A stretch of 64,000 bases of DNA, from the NCBI RefSeq assembly GCF_900099965.1, contig NZ_FNDJ01000022.1, forward strand, positions 118,022-182,021. The letters run 5' to 3'. The notes beneath the pieces are model-generated. The model was not told the origin of the DNA and made no database searches. It saw only the letters and a program-made list of their open reading frames with translations. Positions within the stretch are counted from its first letter, which is position 1, and every line of letters starts with the position of its first letter. Of the stretch, positions 25,531 through 34,992 are shown piece by piece. Source of the stretch: Nonomuraea jiangxiensis. Its GTDB lineage: Bacteria > Actinomycetota > Actinomycetes > Streptosporangiales > Streptosporangiaceae. Position numbers and translations under genes: made by a program.

Positions 25531-26325
25531 ATGAACATAATCAAGTCCGTCACCGTGCTTGCCGGTGCCCTTGTCGCGGCCACGTCGGTTGCGGTCTCGG
25601 CGTCGGCGGCCGTCGGCGGTGACCACCATGGCGGCTTCGTCCCTGTTCGGGTGTCCACCGCCGCGCCCCAGGCGGATGTGCTCGCGTCGGGCCAGACGCT
25701 TAAGGCCGGGCAGTCCCTGCGCTCGCGCGACAAGCGCTTTCAACTGGTGCAGCAGGCCGATGGCAACCTGGTTCTCTACCGGGGTAAGAAGGCGCTGTGG
25801 AGTACCGCGGCTCCGGGCGCGGGTGCGTACTCCGTCATGCAAGCCGACGGCAATCTGGTCGTCTACAGCAAGAGTCACACGCCGCTCTGGCAGAGCAACA
25901 CCGGCGGCCACCCCGGCTCCCAGTTGGCCGTGCAGAACGACGGCAACCTGGTCATCTACGGTGCCGACCGCAAGTCCCTGTGGTCACGGCATCAGGCATA
26001 CGGAGAACTGGCGGCGGGGCAGAAGCTGACGCCGGGTGAAGGTGTGAGGTCCGCCAGTGGCGCCTACACGCTGCTTCAGCAGAAGGACGGCGGTCTCGTC
26101 CTCTATCGCAACGGCAACGAGGCGATCTGGAGCTCTGGCACCACAGGACCCAACGTATACGCGATCATGCAGGCAGACGGAAACCTCGTCCAATACCAGG
26201 GCAATCGGGCGGTGTGGAGTACCGGTACCGGCGCGAACCCGGGTGCGACCCTCGCCGTCCAGAACGACGGCAACCTGGTGATCTACACGACCGATCACCG
26301 GGCCATCTGGGCCAGCAGGAAGTAG
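25531..26325 (+). CDS. Secreted bulb-type mannose-binding lectin
   Basis: 264 residues from ATG 25531 after GGGAGAA. A signal peptide (ending near VSASAAVG) leads into two B-lectin (GNA-like) domains of about 110 residues. Six QxDxNxVxY-type sugar sites are visible: QADGNLVLY, QADGNLVVY, QNDGNLVIY, QKDGGLVLY, QADGNLVQY and QNDGNLVIY; the fourth has Gly in place of Asn and may not bind. There is no attached catalytic domain, so this is a free secreted lectin (LlpA-like bacteriocins share this two-domain plan; that link is speculative). It lies inside the accessory region. Confidence 0.9.
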   Translation: MNIIKSVTVLAGALVAATSVAVSASAAVGGDHHGGFVPVRVSTAAPQADVLASGQTLKAGQSLRSRDKRFQLVQQADGNLVLYRGKKALWSTAAPGAGAYSVMQADGNLVVYSKSHTPLWQSNTGGHPGSQLAVQNDGNLVIYGADRKSLWSRHQAYGELAAGQKLTPGEGVRSASGAYTLLQQKDGGLVLYRNGNEAIWSSGTTGPNVYAIMQADGNLVQYQGNRAVWSTGTGANPGATLAVQNDGNLVIYTTDHRAIWASRK

Positions 26326-26336
26326 CCCGCGGGTGG

Positions 26337-26545
26337 TCGTGCTCAGAAGGCGGGTCGTCCGGGAATCGCGCGTTCGGACGGTATCGATGGTGATGTGCAG
26401 GCCCTGGGCGATCTGCGCACTGCTCAGTCCGCCGACCACCAGGCGCGCGATCTGCTCCTCCCGTCGAAAGGCCATGGGACGCGCCGGCGGCGTGCAGGCT
26501 TGGAGGAATGCCGATCAAGCCATGACGCGCTCCTGATGGCCCGCA
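26337..26545 (-). pseudogene. LuxR-type regulator fragment
   Basis: The minus strand encodes EEQIARLVVGGLSSAQIAQGLHITIDTVRT, the recognition part of a LuxR helix-turn-helix. It closely matches the end of the intact gene at 32598-33374, and similarity continues upstream (TGGCTTGATCGGCATT in both) but in shifted frames. It is a degraded partial copy without an N-terminus. Confidence 0.75.
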
Positions 26546-26641
26546 CCGAAGCGGTGGAGCGTGCGGACCGCGCTGGTCAGGCAGCGGGTGAGCTGCGACT
26601 GGGAAGCGGTTCCTGGTCGCCGAAAGGAACAACGAGGTGGT

Positions 26642-27517
26642 ATGAGCAGCGAGGTCTTCTTTGACGTCGACGGTGGTTCCCTGGCCGCCCTCGATCACGG
26701 CGGCGCCGGGCAGCCGGTGCTGCTCGTTCACGGCAGCGGCCATAACGCCGCCGCGTGGGCAGGCGTTGTGGCCGGACTTGTACCTGATTACCGGGTGGTC
26801 GCCGTTGACCTGCGAGGACATGGGCACAGCACCGCCGGATCACGGACCGCCGAACAGTACTGGCGTGACCTGGCCGTCGTCACCGCCGCGCTGGGCTGGG
26901 ACCGCCCGCTGCTGGTCGGCCACTCCACGGGCGGCTACGCCGTAACCGCGGTCGCCGCCGCCGGCTTGGTGCAGCCCTCCGGGATCTGCGTCATCGACGG
27001 TTTGGTCCTCGACGACCGGCCGACCGCCGCCCGTACGCTCGCGGGATACCGGACCGCGGCGGCCGCCGACGACCTGCGGCGCACGTTCGGCTACGGCCGC
27101 CGATTCGACGCCGTACAACGCGATGCCTGGATCGACGAGCAGGTCGCCCGTACCGCGACGGACTGGCTCAACGCCGGAGCCGATCCAGAACTCGTGCGCG
27201 CGGTATCCGCACGCAGCTTCCTCGCCGATGCCGACGGCGAGTTCGTACGCAGACCCACTCCAGAAGAGATCATGACGACGACCAGCGCGTCGGTGGACGC
27301 GCCGGTCTATCCGAGCGTCGACGTCTACGACCTGATCACCTCTCCCATGACCATCGTGCTCCCGGATCAGGGCTTCTACGCGCATCGACGTGACGAGGTC
27401 GCCGCCATCGTGACCGCCGCACCCCAGCGCCACCTTGTGAGCATCTCGGCGGGCCACAACGTCGTCATGACGCGTCCGGCTGAACTGATTGCCGTCCTCC
27501 GGAACATGGTCACGTAA
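26642..27517 (+). CDS. Alpha/beta hydrolase
   Basis: 291 residues from ATG 26642 behind ACGAGGTGG. Alpha/beta-hydrolase motifs: oxyanion region HGSGHNAAAW near residue 31, DLRGHGHS near 61, nucleophile elbow GHSTGG near 96 and the catalytic His in SAGHNVVM near the C-terminus; the acid is probably the Asp in VLPDQGF. It is a cytosolic esterase or related enzyme. It converges on the SDR gene downstream. Confidence 0.9.
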   Translation: MSSEVFFDVDGGSLAALDHGGAGQPVLLVHGSGHNAAAWAGVVAGLVPDYRVVAVDLRGHGHSTAGSRTAEQYWRDLAVVTAALGWDRPLLVGHSTGGYAVTAVAAAGLVQPSGICVIDGLVLDDRPTAARTLAGYRTAAAADDLRRTFGYGRRFDAVQRDAWIDEQVARTATDWLNAGADPELVRAVSARSFLADADGEFVRRPTPEEIMTTTSASVDAPVYPSVDVYDLITSPMTIVLPDQGFYAHRRDEVAAIVTAAPQRHLVSISAGHNVVMTRPAELIAVLRNMVT

Positions 27518-27558
27518 GGATGACATGCCCGAGGTGGCTCGTATCCGAGCAGCGATCC

Positions 27559-28386
27559 TCAGCCTGGTGTCGTCGCTCGTCGTAGGCCGGTCGGGGTCGG
27601 GGTGATGACGGGGATGAGCCGATCCCATAGCCGGTTCGGCAGGGCGTGGTGCAGGCCGAGCATGATGTGGGCGAGGCTGCCGACGCGGTAGTACGGCCGG
27701 GGGCGCCTGACGGTGGCGGCTCGATGGATCACACGCGCGACCCGATCTGGGTCAAGCGAGACAGGGTTGCGGCTCAGGCGGTCGACGACCTCGGCGGTGA
27801 ACTCCGCGTACGGTCCGTCCGGATGTCCGTGGCGGAAACTGCGCCGTTCGGCCTCCGCGAACGGAGTGTCTATGCCGCCCGGCTGGATCACGCTCACGGC
27901 GATCCCGAACGGGCTCAGCTCGTACCGCAGCGCATCGCTCATGGACTCCAAGGCATGTTTGCTCATGGCGTACGCGCCCATCCCCGGCATCGTGACCCGA
28001 CCCGCGACCGAGCTGATGTTGATGATCCGCCCGTAACCGCGCCGGCGCATTCCCGGGGCCACGAGTTGCGCGACCCGGAGCGCCGCGAACACGTTCACCT
28101 CGATCTGCCGGCGGAGCGCATCGAGCGGTAGCTCCTCCAACGGCCCGCCCTGGGAGATGCCGGCGGCGTTCACCACGACATCGATGTCGCCGTCGATCGC
28201 GGCGGCAAGCTGCGACTCCTCGGTGACATCCAGCCGGACGGTGCGACATCCCATCGCGACGAGTGTCTCCGCAGCAGCAGGATCGCGGTAGCCGGCGACG
28301 ACGGTCGCCCCGTCCGCCCGGAACCGCTGTGCGACCGCGCGGCCTACGCCGCCGTTCGCGCCGGTGATCAGTACTGTCCGTGCCAT
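27559..28386 (-). CDS. Short-chain dehydrogenase/reductase
   Basis: 275 residues. TGANGGVG cofactor loop, VNAAG, Ser in NISSVAG and YAMSK catalytic Tyr/Lys; Gly-Tyr-Arg after strand 2 favours NADPH. The C-terminal 40 residues (VGSLAHIMLGLHHALPNRLWDRLIP) resemble membrane-associated SDRs. ATG 28386 follows GGCGGAGG. It is divergent from a MerR gene 57 bp away, its likely regulator. Confidence 0.9.
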   Translation of the reverse strand: MARTVLITGANGGVGRAVAQRFRADGATVVAGYRDPAAAETLVAMGCRTVRLDVTEESQLAAAIDGDIDVVVNAAGISQGGPLEELPLDALRRQIEVNVFAALRVAQLVAPGMRRRGYGRIINISSVAGRVTMPGMGAYAMSKHALESMSDALRYELSPFGIAVSVIQPGGIDTPFAEAERRSFRHGHPDGPYAEFTAEVVDRLSRNPVSLDPDRVARVIHRAATVRRPRPYYRVGSLAHIMLGLHHALPNRLWDRLIPVITPTPTGLRRATTPG

Positions 28387-28443
28387 GTGTGCCTCCGCCG
28401 TCGACTTCATGCGACGCCAACGTAAACTTTGGAGCGTGCACCA

Positions 28444-28815
28444 ATGTCAAGGCCGACGATGCTGATTCACGACGTCGCGGCGCTGCTCGGCGTGAGCACC
28501 GACACCGTGCGGTACTACGAACGCGAAGGTCTGCTCGACGACCGCCACATTGCACGCCGACCGAACGGCTACCGCGACTACGGCGAGGCATCGATCGAGC
28601 GTCTGCGACTGCTGGTGCAAGCTCGGCGCTCCGGAATGTCGATCTCCGAGATCAAGACGCTGGCGGAGGCATTCGACGAAGGCACGCTCACGATCGACCT
28701 TCAACTCCAGCTCCTGCGGGACAAACTGGCCGGCCTGGATCGTCAGGCCCATGAACTGAACGTGATCCGGGCCGCGGTCACCGCCAAGATCAATGACTTG
28801 GAGTCGAGGCGGTAG
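28444..28815 (+). CDS. MerR-family regulator
   Basis: 123 residues from ATG 28444 behind GGAGCG. The helix-turn-helix (IHDVAALLGVSTDTVRYYEREGLL) and wing (RRPNGYRDYGEASIERL) are followed by a dimerisation helix (LQLLRDKLAGLDRQAHEL). No metal-binding Cys. The divergent arrangement with the SDR gene fits the MerR/SDR pairs seen for electrophile sensing. Confidence 0.88.
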   Translation: MSRPTMLIHDVAALLGVSTDTVRYYEREGLLDDRHIARRPNGYRDYGEASIERLRLLVQARRSGMSISEIKTLAEAFDEGTLTIDLQLQLLRDKLAGLDRQAHELNVIRAAVTAKINDLESRR

Positions 28816-29455
28816 ACAATCCCCGCAAACAAGGAGCTGCACCTGACCCGCGGCCGGCTTGCAACCTAGCGCCGGGCCGGGGATCAAGCATGGGCACACT
28901 TGACCGCGCCACGGCGAGGCCGTCGCACCTTGGCTCGTTGGAGCGCTGACAGGGCGGGATGGTCGACCACGGAGATGGCGGAGGTGGCTCGCACCCATGA
29001 CTCGTCGGGAACCGGTCGAAGTCCGTGGGGGAAGAGCAGTGAGATGCCTGCGGCGGCCGCGATGACGCCCGCCGACGCGAGGGGCGGCGTGGGCGCGAAC
29101 GCCGTCAAGACGCCTCTGGCCGTGGCGATCAGGCTCGCCACGACGAGCGTGGCGATCGCGCGGCGCAAGGTGATCGCGGCGATGGCGAGACGGGCCAGCT
29201 CAACGGGAGACGTTCGCGCCGCTCACCGGCGCTGAGCACGCACAGCTGCACGAGCTGGTCAGCAGGCTCTACGCCCACCGAGCGGCCGGCAACCGGCGGT
29301 CATGGTCGCATCATGCTCTGACCAGGCCAACGATTCCACGTTCGTGTAATGGACACCTCGATCAATCGGCAAGAACAATTCTCAGGGGCCGAGCGGGCTA
29401 CGGCCACCCGGTACACACCAACTGATACGGCACTGCAGGAGTCCACGAACAACTC
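28816..29455. other. 640-bp degraded stretch
   Basis: No intact gene is convincing. A minus-strand frame at 28884-29168 encodes 94 residues with an N-terminal hydrophobic stretch and may be the remnant of a membrane protein; I give it little weight. A MarR-like tail lies at 29207-29349. The last 30 bp contain GCAGGAG, the ribosome site of the next gene. Confidence 0.4.
29207..29349 (+). pseudogene. MarR-like C-terminal fragment
   Basis: The frame starting at 29207 reads ETFAPLTGAEHAQLHELVSRLYAHR, which matches the C-terminal dimerisation helix of many MarR regulators. The DNA-binding part is absent. This indicates a deletion in this accessory stretch. Confidence 0.4.
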
Positions 29456-30835
29456 ATGATGATGAACATAGCCATGGCAGGTGCACTGGCCCTGTCTTTG
29501 CTCACCGGCGCGCAGGCGGTCGAGACCATGGCGCCACATCGGATCGCGGCGGATTCCGTACGCCTCTATGACACCGTCACCGGTGAGCCATTCGTTCCGC
29601 GGGGCGCCAACTATGTCCGGCTCGTAGGCGCACACGGTGGCGCCTATCATTCCACCTTCGAGCCGGGACGATATGCCCCGGAAGATGCCCAGGCCATGCT
29701 CAACAGCATGAAAGACTCCGGCTACAACACGGTACGCGTGTTCATCGACACGGGTGACGGCTACTACACCAACGGTTTGGCCACCAACCCCGGCCCTGAC
29801 GGCCTCAACCAAGAATACCTGGATAATGTCACAGACTTCGTCAGTCGCGCGGCCGCCCGCAACATTTACGTACTGCCTGTCCTCTCGAATTGGCCGGTAA
29901 GCCAGTACTACAAGGACATCCTCGACGCCACCGACAACGGGCACTACAATCCCAACGTGTCCGGCAACAACCAGTGGTTCATGGATTCCGGTTTCATCGC
30001 AGCGAAGAAAGCGTACCTGAAGAACTTCATTCTCGGGCTCAAGAGCCGCTTGGGTGCAGGCATCTCCGCGATTCTCGCGTATGAGACCGAGAACGAGGCG
30101 TTCTGGGATGCGGCCCAGAAGCCGTTCAGTATGTCCACCGGCTCAGTGACCGGCCCGGACGGCTTGACCTACGACATGTCCAAGCCGGCTCAACGCCAGC
30201 AGGCCGCCGACGCCAGCATGGTCGTCTACCAGAACGCCGCTGCCGACGGTGTGCACGACGCCGATCCGGAGGCCATGGTGACCATCGGTTTCTTCACCAA
30301 CAAGGCCGTGGGCAAGTCCGGGTATGGTGGGTTCCCCACTCGCTGCGAGTCCAATTGCGAGGGGGGCCTCAAGTATCTGTATCCGGGCCGCCCGGCATCG
30401 ATCGCGGCATGGAGCAAGACCGATTTCCTGGACATTCATGTCTACCCCGCGGGTGTCAATGACTCGCTGGCGACCAACCTTGCAACGGTGGAGGTCTCCG
30501 AGTTCGCGAAACCGTACGTGATGGCCGAGTTCGGCGCGTACAAGCCCGATTACAACAACGACATCAACGCGGCCTCCTACGACATGCGGGAAAAGCAGAT
30601 ACAGTCCTGCTCGATCGGGCACGGTGCAAAGGGCTGGCTGTTCTGGACCTACGACACCGACGTGGTGAACCCCGATCTGGCGAGCCAGGGCGACTTCTTT
30701 TCCCTTGTCGATCAGCATAATGTCATCGATTGGCAGCTCGCTCCCAACATGAGGCGAGATCCGTGCACGTCCGGGCCATCGCCTATCGGCCGCCCAAAAC
30801 GGCCGATCCCGACCGCGACATTCACAGCCCACTGA
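29456..30835 (+). CDS. Secreted glycoside hydrolase, family 5-like
   Basis: 459 residues with a short signal peptide (ALALSLLTGAQA). The fold is a (beta/alpha)8 glycosidase: FVPRGANYVRL near residue 47, SGYNTVRVFID near 89, ETENEAFW near 198 giving the acid/base Glu, and YVMAEFGAYK near 352 giving the nucleophile Glu. This matches clan GH-A enzymes of the cellulase/mannanase type. The substrate is not certain. Codon use is less GC-biased than in the flanking chromosome, in line with acquisition. The final 25 residues are Pro-rich and may be non-native. Confidence 0.8.
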   Translation: MMMNIAMAGALALSLLTGAQAVETMAPHRIAADSVRLYDTVTGEPFVPRGANYVRLVGAHGGAYHSTFEPGRYAPEDAQAMLNSMKDSGYNTVRVFIDTGDGYYTNGLATNPGPDGLNQEYLDNVTDFVSRAAARNIYVLPVLSNWPVSQYYKDILDATDNGHYNPNVSGNNQWFMDSGFIAAKKAYLKNFILGLKSRLGAGISAILAYETENEAFWDAAQKPFSMSTGSVTGPDGLTYDMSKPAQRQQAADASMVVYQNAAADGVHDADPEAMVTIGFFTNKAVGKSGYGGFPTRCESNCEGGLKYLYPGRPASIAAWSKTDFLDIHVYPAGVNDSLATNLATVEVSEFAKPYVMAEFGAYKPDYNNDINAASYDMREKQIQSCSIGHGAKGWLFWTYDTDVVNPDLASQGDFFSLVDQHNVIDWQLAPNMRRDPCTSGPSPIGRPKRPIPTATFTAH

Positions 30836-30898
30836 CCGCGCAGTCCAACCCTGCAATGCCTGAACTGCATGCCGGAGAATGAGGGCGTCCGGCTTCAC

Positions 30899-30929
30899 GG
30901 GCGGCCTCCTCTCGTTCGAGGAGCCGCCC
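30899..30929 (+). terminator. Terminator-like hairpin after the GH5 gene
   Basis: GGGCGG-C-CTCCTC pairs with GAGGAG-CCGCCC around a TCGTTC loop, one bulged C, giving a 12-bp GC stem. There is no U tract. It lies 64 bp after the stop codon. Confidence 0.5.
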
Positions 30930-31056
30930 AATGGGACGTCGACGGCGTGCGGAATGCATCCCGCGCCCAAGAACGCTCAGCACCCCATGCGCCTCGGGGG
31001 ACTTTGACCTGTTGCCGGGCCCGCTATTGACGATGGGCCGACCGCTTCACCGCTTC

Positions 31057-31206
31057 ACCGAACCCGGAGGCCGACTGGTGTGGGTCTCACCCGCGCTGCC
31101 GGGCGCTACTCACGACGTGATCGCCGCTCGGACGGTCGGCCTGGCCGGCGCCTTGACCAGCGCCGGCGTGAAGACCTTCTCCGACAAGGGCGGGCGGCAC
31201 GATCCG
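31057..31206 (+). pseudogene. IS5-like transposase fragment
   Basis: Frame with GRLVWVSPALPGATHDVIAARTVGL...AGVKTFSDKG, the DDE-core segment typical of actinobacterial IS5-family (IS1647-like) transposases, including the DKG after the second Asp. Flanking transposase sequence and terminal repeats are missing. An insertion sequence passed through this region and was mostly deleted. Confidence 0.7.
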
Positions 31207-31317
31207 CACATCCTTCAAGCGGCATCGCCATCGTCCCTGGTCGTCACACGCACACCGCGCCCACGCCCGACGTGCCGTCGCGGACTCGGGTACGAGTCAC
31301 TTCATGAAGGCACCGGC

Positions 31318-31656
31318 TCAGGGGCGGATGAACTCCGGCTGGTCGAGGACGCGCAACCAGCTGCCGTCCGGCTGGCGACGTACGACCTGCGCCCGCGCGC
31401 CGGCGCCGTCCTTCGGCGGCGTCGAGGTGAGCGCGATGTCGCCGCTGATCAGCGTAGGCAGCGGCTCCTCGAGCTCGAAGTGGGGCCGGTTGACGAGCAC
31501 CTTCTCCCACAACGCCTGAATGGCCGCCCGTCCCACCGTCTGACTTCCTGGCGGGAAGGCCATCACGGCGTCCTCCTCGTACAGCGCCGCGACCCCTTCG
31601 GCGTCCCCGGCGTTTGAGCGCTCGACGAACAGACGGGTGATGTCTTCGGGCCTCAT
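31318..31656 (-). CDS. SnoaL/NTF2-like protein
   Basis: 112 residues from ATG 31656; the frame is open to 31713. The alpha+beta cone fold is indicated by ITRLFVERSNAGDAEGVAALYEEDAVMAFPPG and a C-terminal strand pair ending SWLRVLDQPEF. These proteins include small isomerases, cyclases and stress proteins of the YybH type. The substrate cannot be told. It is an isolated gene next to an insertion-sequence remnant. Confidence 0.75.
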   Translation of the reverse strand: MRPEDITRLFVERSNAGDAEGVAALYEEDAVMAFPPGSQTVGRAAIQALWEKVLVNRPHFELEEPLPTLISGDIALTSTPPKDGAGARAQVVRRQPDGSWLRVLDQPEFIRP

Positions 31657-31713
31657 AGCCTTCGTTCGCTCTGGCACCTCTAATCGCCTCCTCGCAATTG
31701 ATGCCACTTCCAT

Positions 31714-32597
31714 ACAAGGATCGCCCGAGCCGGCCAGAAGTCAGACAGGCTGCTGCTTCTTGTCACAGCCAGAACCAGACCATGCGGCACTGCTGTAGCC
31801 GGGTACTACCAGCCGGCATGCGCTGAATGGCAGCGCGGCCCGCGCTGGCCCGTGGTGATTCTGCCTGCCAGGCGATCGATGTGTCCATTGCCCGAAAGTG
31901 GAATATCGGGCCCGGCGAGGGCGCGGTAAGCCTGGTGGAGCGGCCGAGGTCGGCGCCAGGGATCGTTCGTAGCGACCAAGCACCGTGCCCCGGTCGGTGC
32001 CTCGTGTGCCCGCGCCCCGGCGTCACCTCTCCGGCGAGCGCGGCGCGGATTCTGACGGATGCCATGACGGTCGTGGTCCGTGGGATGGAGCGTAGTGATC
32101 ATGAGCCGCACTACTGGCTGCCATGAGGAATCACCTGTTGCTCGGCCTACGGCTGTCCCTCATGCTTGGAGGGTCGGCGCTCTGCCGACCGGACCGTTTA
32201 CAGCGAGGCCTGTCTCACCGATGAAGATTCGGTCCATCGATGGTCTGCGCTCGCTCATGGGGGCGAGGAAGTTCATTGGGGGCGGGGCATGGTGATGCGC
32301 GGAGCATCGTGGTGCTGGTTGTCGAGTTGTTCGCCGATCGCGAGTTCACGACTGCCGAATTGGCCTGTGAACAACCCAACGAGAATATCGCTGCTTTCCG
32401 CTTCGCGAACGGCCTGATCCGGCGGAATACACCACTGTCGTCGTGGAAGTCCTACCCAATGCCCATGGCTAACGGTGACCTGTGGCGATGTCGTATCTGT
32501 GCGTCGACGAGTTACGGTTCCCCACCGCCCCCAGGACCGCCCGTTGCGAGGAGTTCGGTGTCGGTATGACCCGCCACAGGGAAAGAGAGACTGAGGC
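31714..32597. other. 880-bp stretch without a convincing gene
   Basis: Several overlapping frames of 70-110 codons occur on both strands, but none has a ribosome site or a domain I recognise, and third-position GC is irregular. It is probably decayed coding DNA between the SnoaL-like and LuxR genes. No tRNA, att copy or long inverted repeat seen. Confidence 0.4.
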
Positions 32598-33374
32598 TTG
32601 ATTCGTGACGTCAAGGATGCGGCTCCATTGGAGCTCGCTGACTACCGTGACATGTTCGCCGTTCTCGACAGCGTTGCCGACGCGGTCGCGCACGAGCATT
32701 TCTTCGAGCTGCTCCGAGAGTCACTGGCTTCCCGCCTGGGCTGGGCCGACTCCATGATTGTCGACATTCCTGCCGAGCTTGGCGATTTTCCGCGGCGTGA
32801 GATTGCTATGGACCATTTTCACACCAACCGTTCCCCCAGGTACCTGGAGGAGTATCTAGACCGCTGGTATATGCGAAACCCATTTAAGTCGGCTAGCGCC
32901 AACCTGCTGCTCGACCGCCGCAGCCATGTCTCACTGCGCGATCTCAGGACCGGCTCGACGACCGATGAATGGGCCTTCGTCGAAGGCTACCTGCACAAGC
33001 ATCGCATCGCTGACGTGCTCAACAGTCGCATCGTGGGCAGCGGCGGAGCGGCACTCCTGTGTGTCTACTTCAATGATGAAAGCGATTTGCTCGAACGCGA
33101 CCACCTGCTGATGGCGCACCTGAGCCGGCAGCTCGGGCCGTGGCTTGATCGGCATTTCTCCTGCCTGCCCACCGCCGGTGTATCTCCGACACTTTCGGGT
33201 CGGGAAAAGCAAATCGCGCAACTGGTGGCCAGCGGACTGAGCAATGCGCAGATCGCCCAGCGTCTGCACATCACCATCGATACCGTGAAAAAGCATCTCA
33301 CACATGCAATGTCGAAAACTGGTTGCGCAAATCGTACGCAACTCGCCCTTCTCTTCATAGGTGCACACATCTGA
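32598..33374 (+). CDS. LuxR-family transcriptional regulator
   Basis: 258 residues. An N-terminal 190-residue sensory region (RYLEEYLDRWYMRNPFKSA; FVEGYLHKHRIADVL) resembles a GAF-like ligand domain and is followed by a LuxR helix-turn-helix (LSGREKQIAQLVASGLSNAQIAQRLHITIDTVKKHL). The start is TTG 32598; ATG 32653 is out of frame and no better start is obvious. GC is lower than that of chromosomal neighbours. A partial copy of its 3' end lies at 26337-26545 on the other strand. Confidence 0.85.
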   Translation: MIRDVKDAAPLELADYRDMFAVLDSVADAVAHEHFFELLRESLASRLGWADSMIVDIPAELGDFPRREIAMDHFHTNRSPRYLEEYLDRWYMRNPFKSASANLLLDRRSHVSLRDLRTGSTTDEWAFVEGYLHKHRIADVLNSRIVGSGGAALLCVYFNDESDLLERDHLLMAHLSRQLGPWLDRHFSCLPTAGVSPTLSGREKQIAQLVASGLSNAQIAQRLHITIDTVKKHLTHAMSKTGCANRTQLALLFIGAHI

Positions 33375-33730
33375 TCAGAGGGATGATACGGCGCCTCCCC
33401 CAGCGAACCAGGCACGGCCGACGCCCAGTCCAGCCCGCCGGCCAACTCCGCGCCACCGCCCCCCCACCTCGCGGTCAAGGCGATCGTACGGCACTGATAC
33501 GGCTCGGTCGGCGCGGGCAGCGGCCCCGGAATGTCTGCCGCTCGCACCCGACAGTCGCGCACCTCAACCGCCGAACCCGAGCCGCACCACCACCCGCTGC
33601 CCGCCAAACGGAGGTCAGCCAGGTGCCGCTCCACATTCCGTCAGAGCGGGCTGCCGCAGCGACCGCATCCCCGGCAATTCGAGTATTCGGTGTGTAACAC
33701 GACCAATGGTTCAGGTAGCCTCGCTCCTCG
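33375..33730. other. 356-bp non-coding stretch upstream of the LysR gene
   Basis: Very C-rich on the plus strand between 33400 and 33620, which keeps several frames open without real coding character. The last 100 bp are AT-richer and probably hold the LysR promoter. No family resemblance found. Confidence 0.35.
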
Positions 33731-34654
33731 ATGTGGGAAAGTATCGACTTGCAAGAGGTCCGTGCGTTCCTCATGGTCGCGGCCGAACTGCACTTCGGCC
33801 GGGCAGCCGAGCGGATGTGCCTGACCCAGTCACGTGTGAGTCAGCTGGTCAGGAGCCTTGAGGGACGCCTCGGCAGCCAGCTGTTCGATCGCAACAGCAG
33901 ACGTGTACAGCTGACCCCCCTCGGCACCTACCTACATGACCGGCTCGAACCGGCGTACGGCGCGCTGCGCGCGGCGCTGGACGACACCAGGAACATGATG
34001 ACCGGCACAGCGGGGACGGTCAGGGTCGGCGTGGTGTTGCAGTCCTCGGCAGGACCACACCTGCTGAGCCTGGTGCGAATATTCGAGCAGCGCTATCCAC
34101 AGTGCACCGTGCACCTCGTTGAACTCACGTACCGCACCGAGCCCTACGAGCTACTGCGCGGGGGTGAGTTCGACATGCTCGCGATCCGGCTACCCGCGCC
34201 GGATGACGCTGGCTTGATGGTGGGACCGGTTCTTTCGACGGATAGCCGGATCCTGATCGTGGCGAAGGACCATCCGCTGGCTGGGCGGGAGTCGGTCACC
34301 CTGAACGATGTCGCGGACTATGCGACGCTCGATGTCCCAACAGCACCGAAGGAGGTGCGCGACGAGATTTTTCCTCCGCGGGCGCCGAACGGACGGCCGA
34401 TCAGACGGACTGTCGCGGTGAACTCGGTCGGCGAGGCGCTGACGCACGCCGCCAGGGGCACGGTGGTGTATCCGACCGTTGGCTTGATCCTCCGCTACTA
34501 CCAGCATCCGGACGTGGTGTCCGTGCCGATCGTGGGAGCCCCTCCGTCGAGGGCGGGGCTGGTGTGGCGAACCGGGCAGCTTTCCGTTGCCGCACAGGCT
34601 TTTGCCGACGTCGTCGCCGAGGAACTACCTCGGCTCCTCGGCAACGACTCCTGA
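33731..34654 (+). CDS. LysR-family regulator
   Basis: 307 residues. Winged helix at residues 6-65 (VRAFLMVAAELHFGRAAERMCLTQSRVSQLVRSLEGRLG) with the unusual pair Met-Cys in the turn, then a periplasmic-binding-like effector domain starting VRVGVVLQSS. The effector cannot be inferred. No divergent target gene is present; upstream 350 bp are empty. It is the last intact gene of its stratum before an integrase fragment. Confidence 0.9.
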   Translation: MWESIDLQEVRAFLMVAAELHFGRAAERMCLTQSRVSQLVRSLEGRLGSQLFDRNSRRVQLTPLGTYLHDRLEPAYGALRAALDDTRNMMTGTAGTVRVGVVLQSSAGPHLLSLVRIFEQRYPQCTVHLVELTYRTEPYELLRGGEFDMLAIRLPAPDDAGLMVGPVLSTDSRILIVAKDHPLAGRESVTLNDVADYATLDVPTAPKEVRDEIFPPRAPNGRPIRRTVAVNSVGEALTHAARGTVVYPTVGLILRYYQHPDVVSVPIVGAPPSRAGLVWRTGQLSVAAQAFADVVAEELPRLLGNDS

Positions 34655-34812
34655 CCTCCCCCGGACGCCAGTTCATCCGCGCCGGGCGGTGCCGGGCCCC
34701 TGGAGAAAAGCATGATGGGCGCCCATTTCGGCGCAGCACGCTCGGGCTGTGCCACACCGAGGCTCCTACGACACCCGACCCCATGATCCATAGAAGACTG
34801 GCACACCATCGG

Positions 34813-34992
34813 GATGTACGCTTCCACGGCTCCCGCCACCTCCTCATCGAGCAGGGCGTGAACATCCGGGTAGTGCAGGAGGCTCTCGGTCACACTTGGG
34901 TGACCGCCACCGAGCGCTACACCCACACATCCACACCCCTCATACGCGACACAGGCAAGCGCCTGGCCTCCGCACTCTGGGCAAACTCGTAG
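34813..34992 (+). pseudogene. Integrase C-terminal fragment (third stratum)
   Basis: Encodes DVRFHGSRHLLIEQGVNIRVVQEALGHTWVTATERYTHTSTPLIRD..., the last 60 residues of a tyrosine integrase. The HxxR box has lost four residues (TAAT) compared with the copy ending at 38083, and His-Thr-Arg has become His-Thr-Trp. It is followed, as in the other copies, by a decayed hairpin (35045-35070) and a tRNA-derived att sequence at 35077. Confidence 0.85.

Noticed and set aside
28884..29168. 94-codon minus-strand membrane-protein gene
   Set aside because: Hydrophobic start but no ribosome site and no family; the region looks decayed, so it is mentioned only as a possible remnant.
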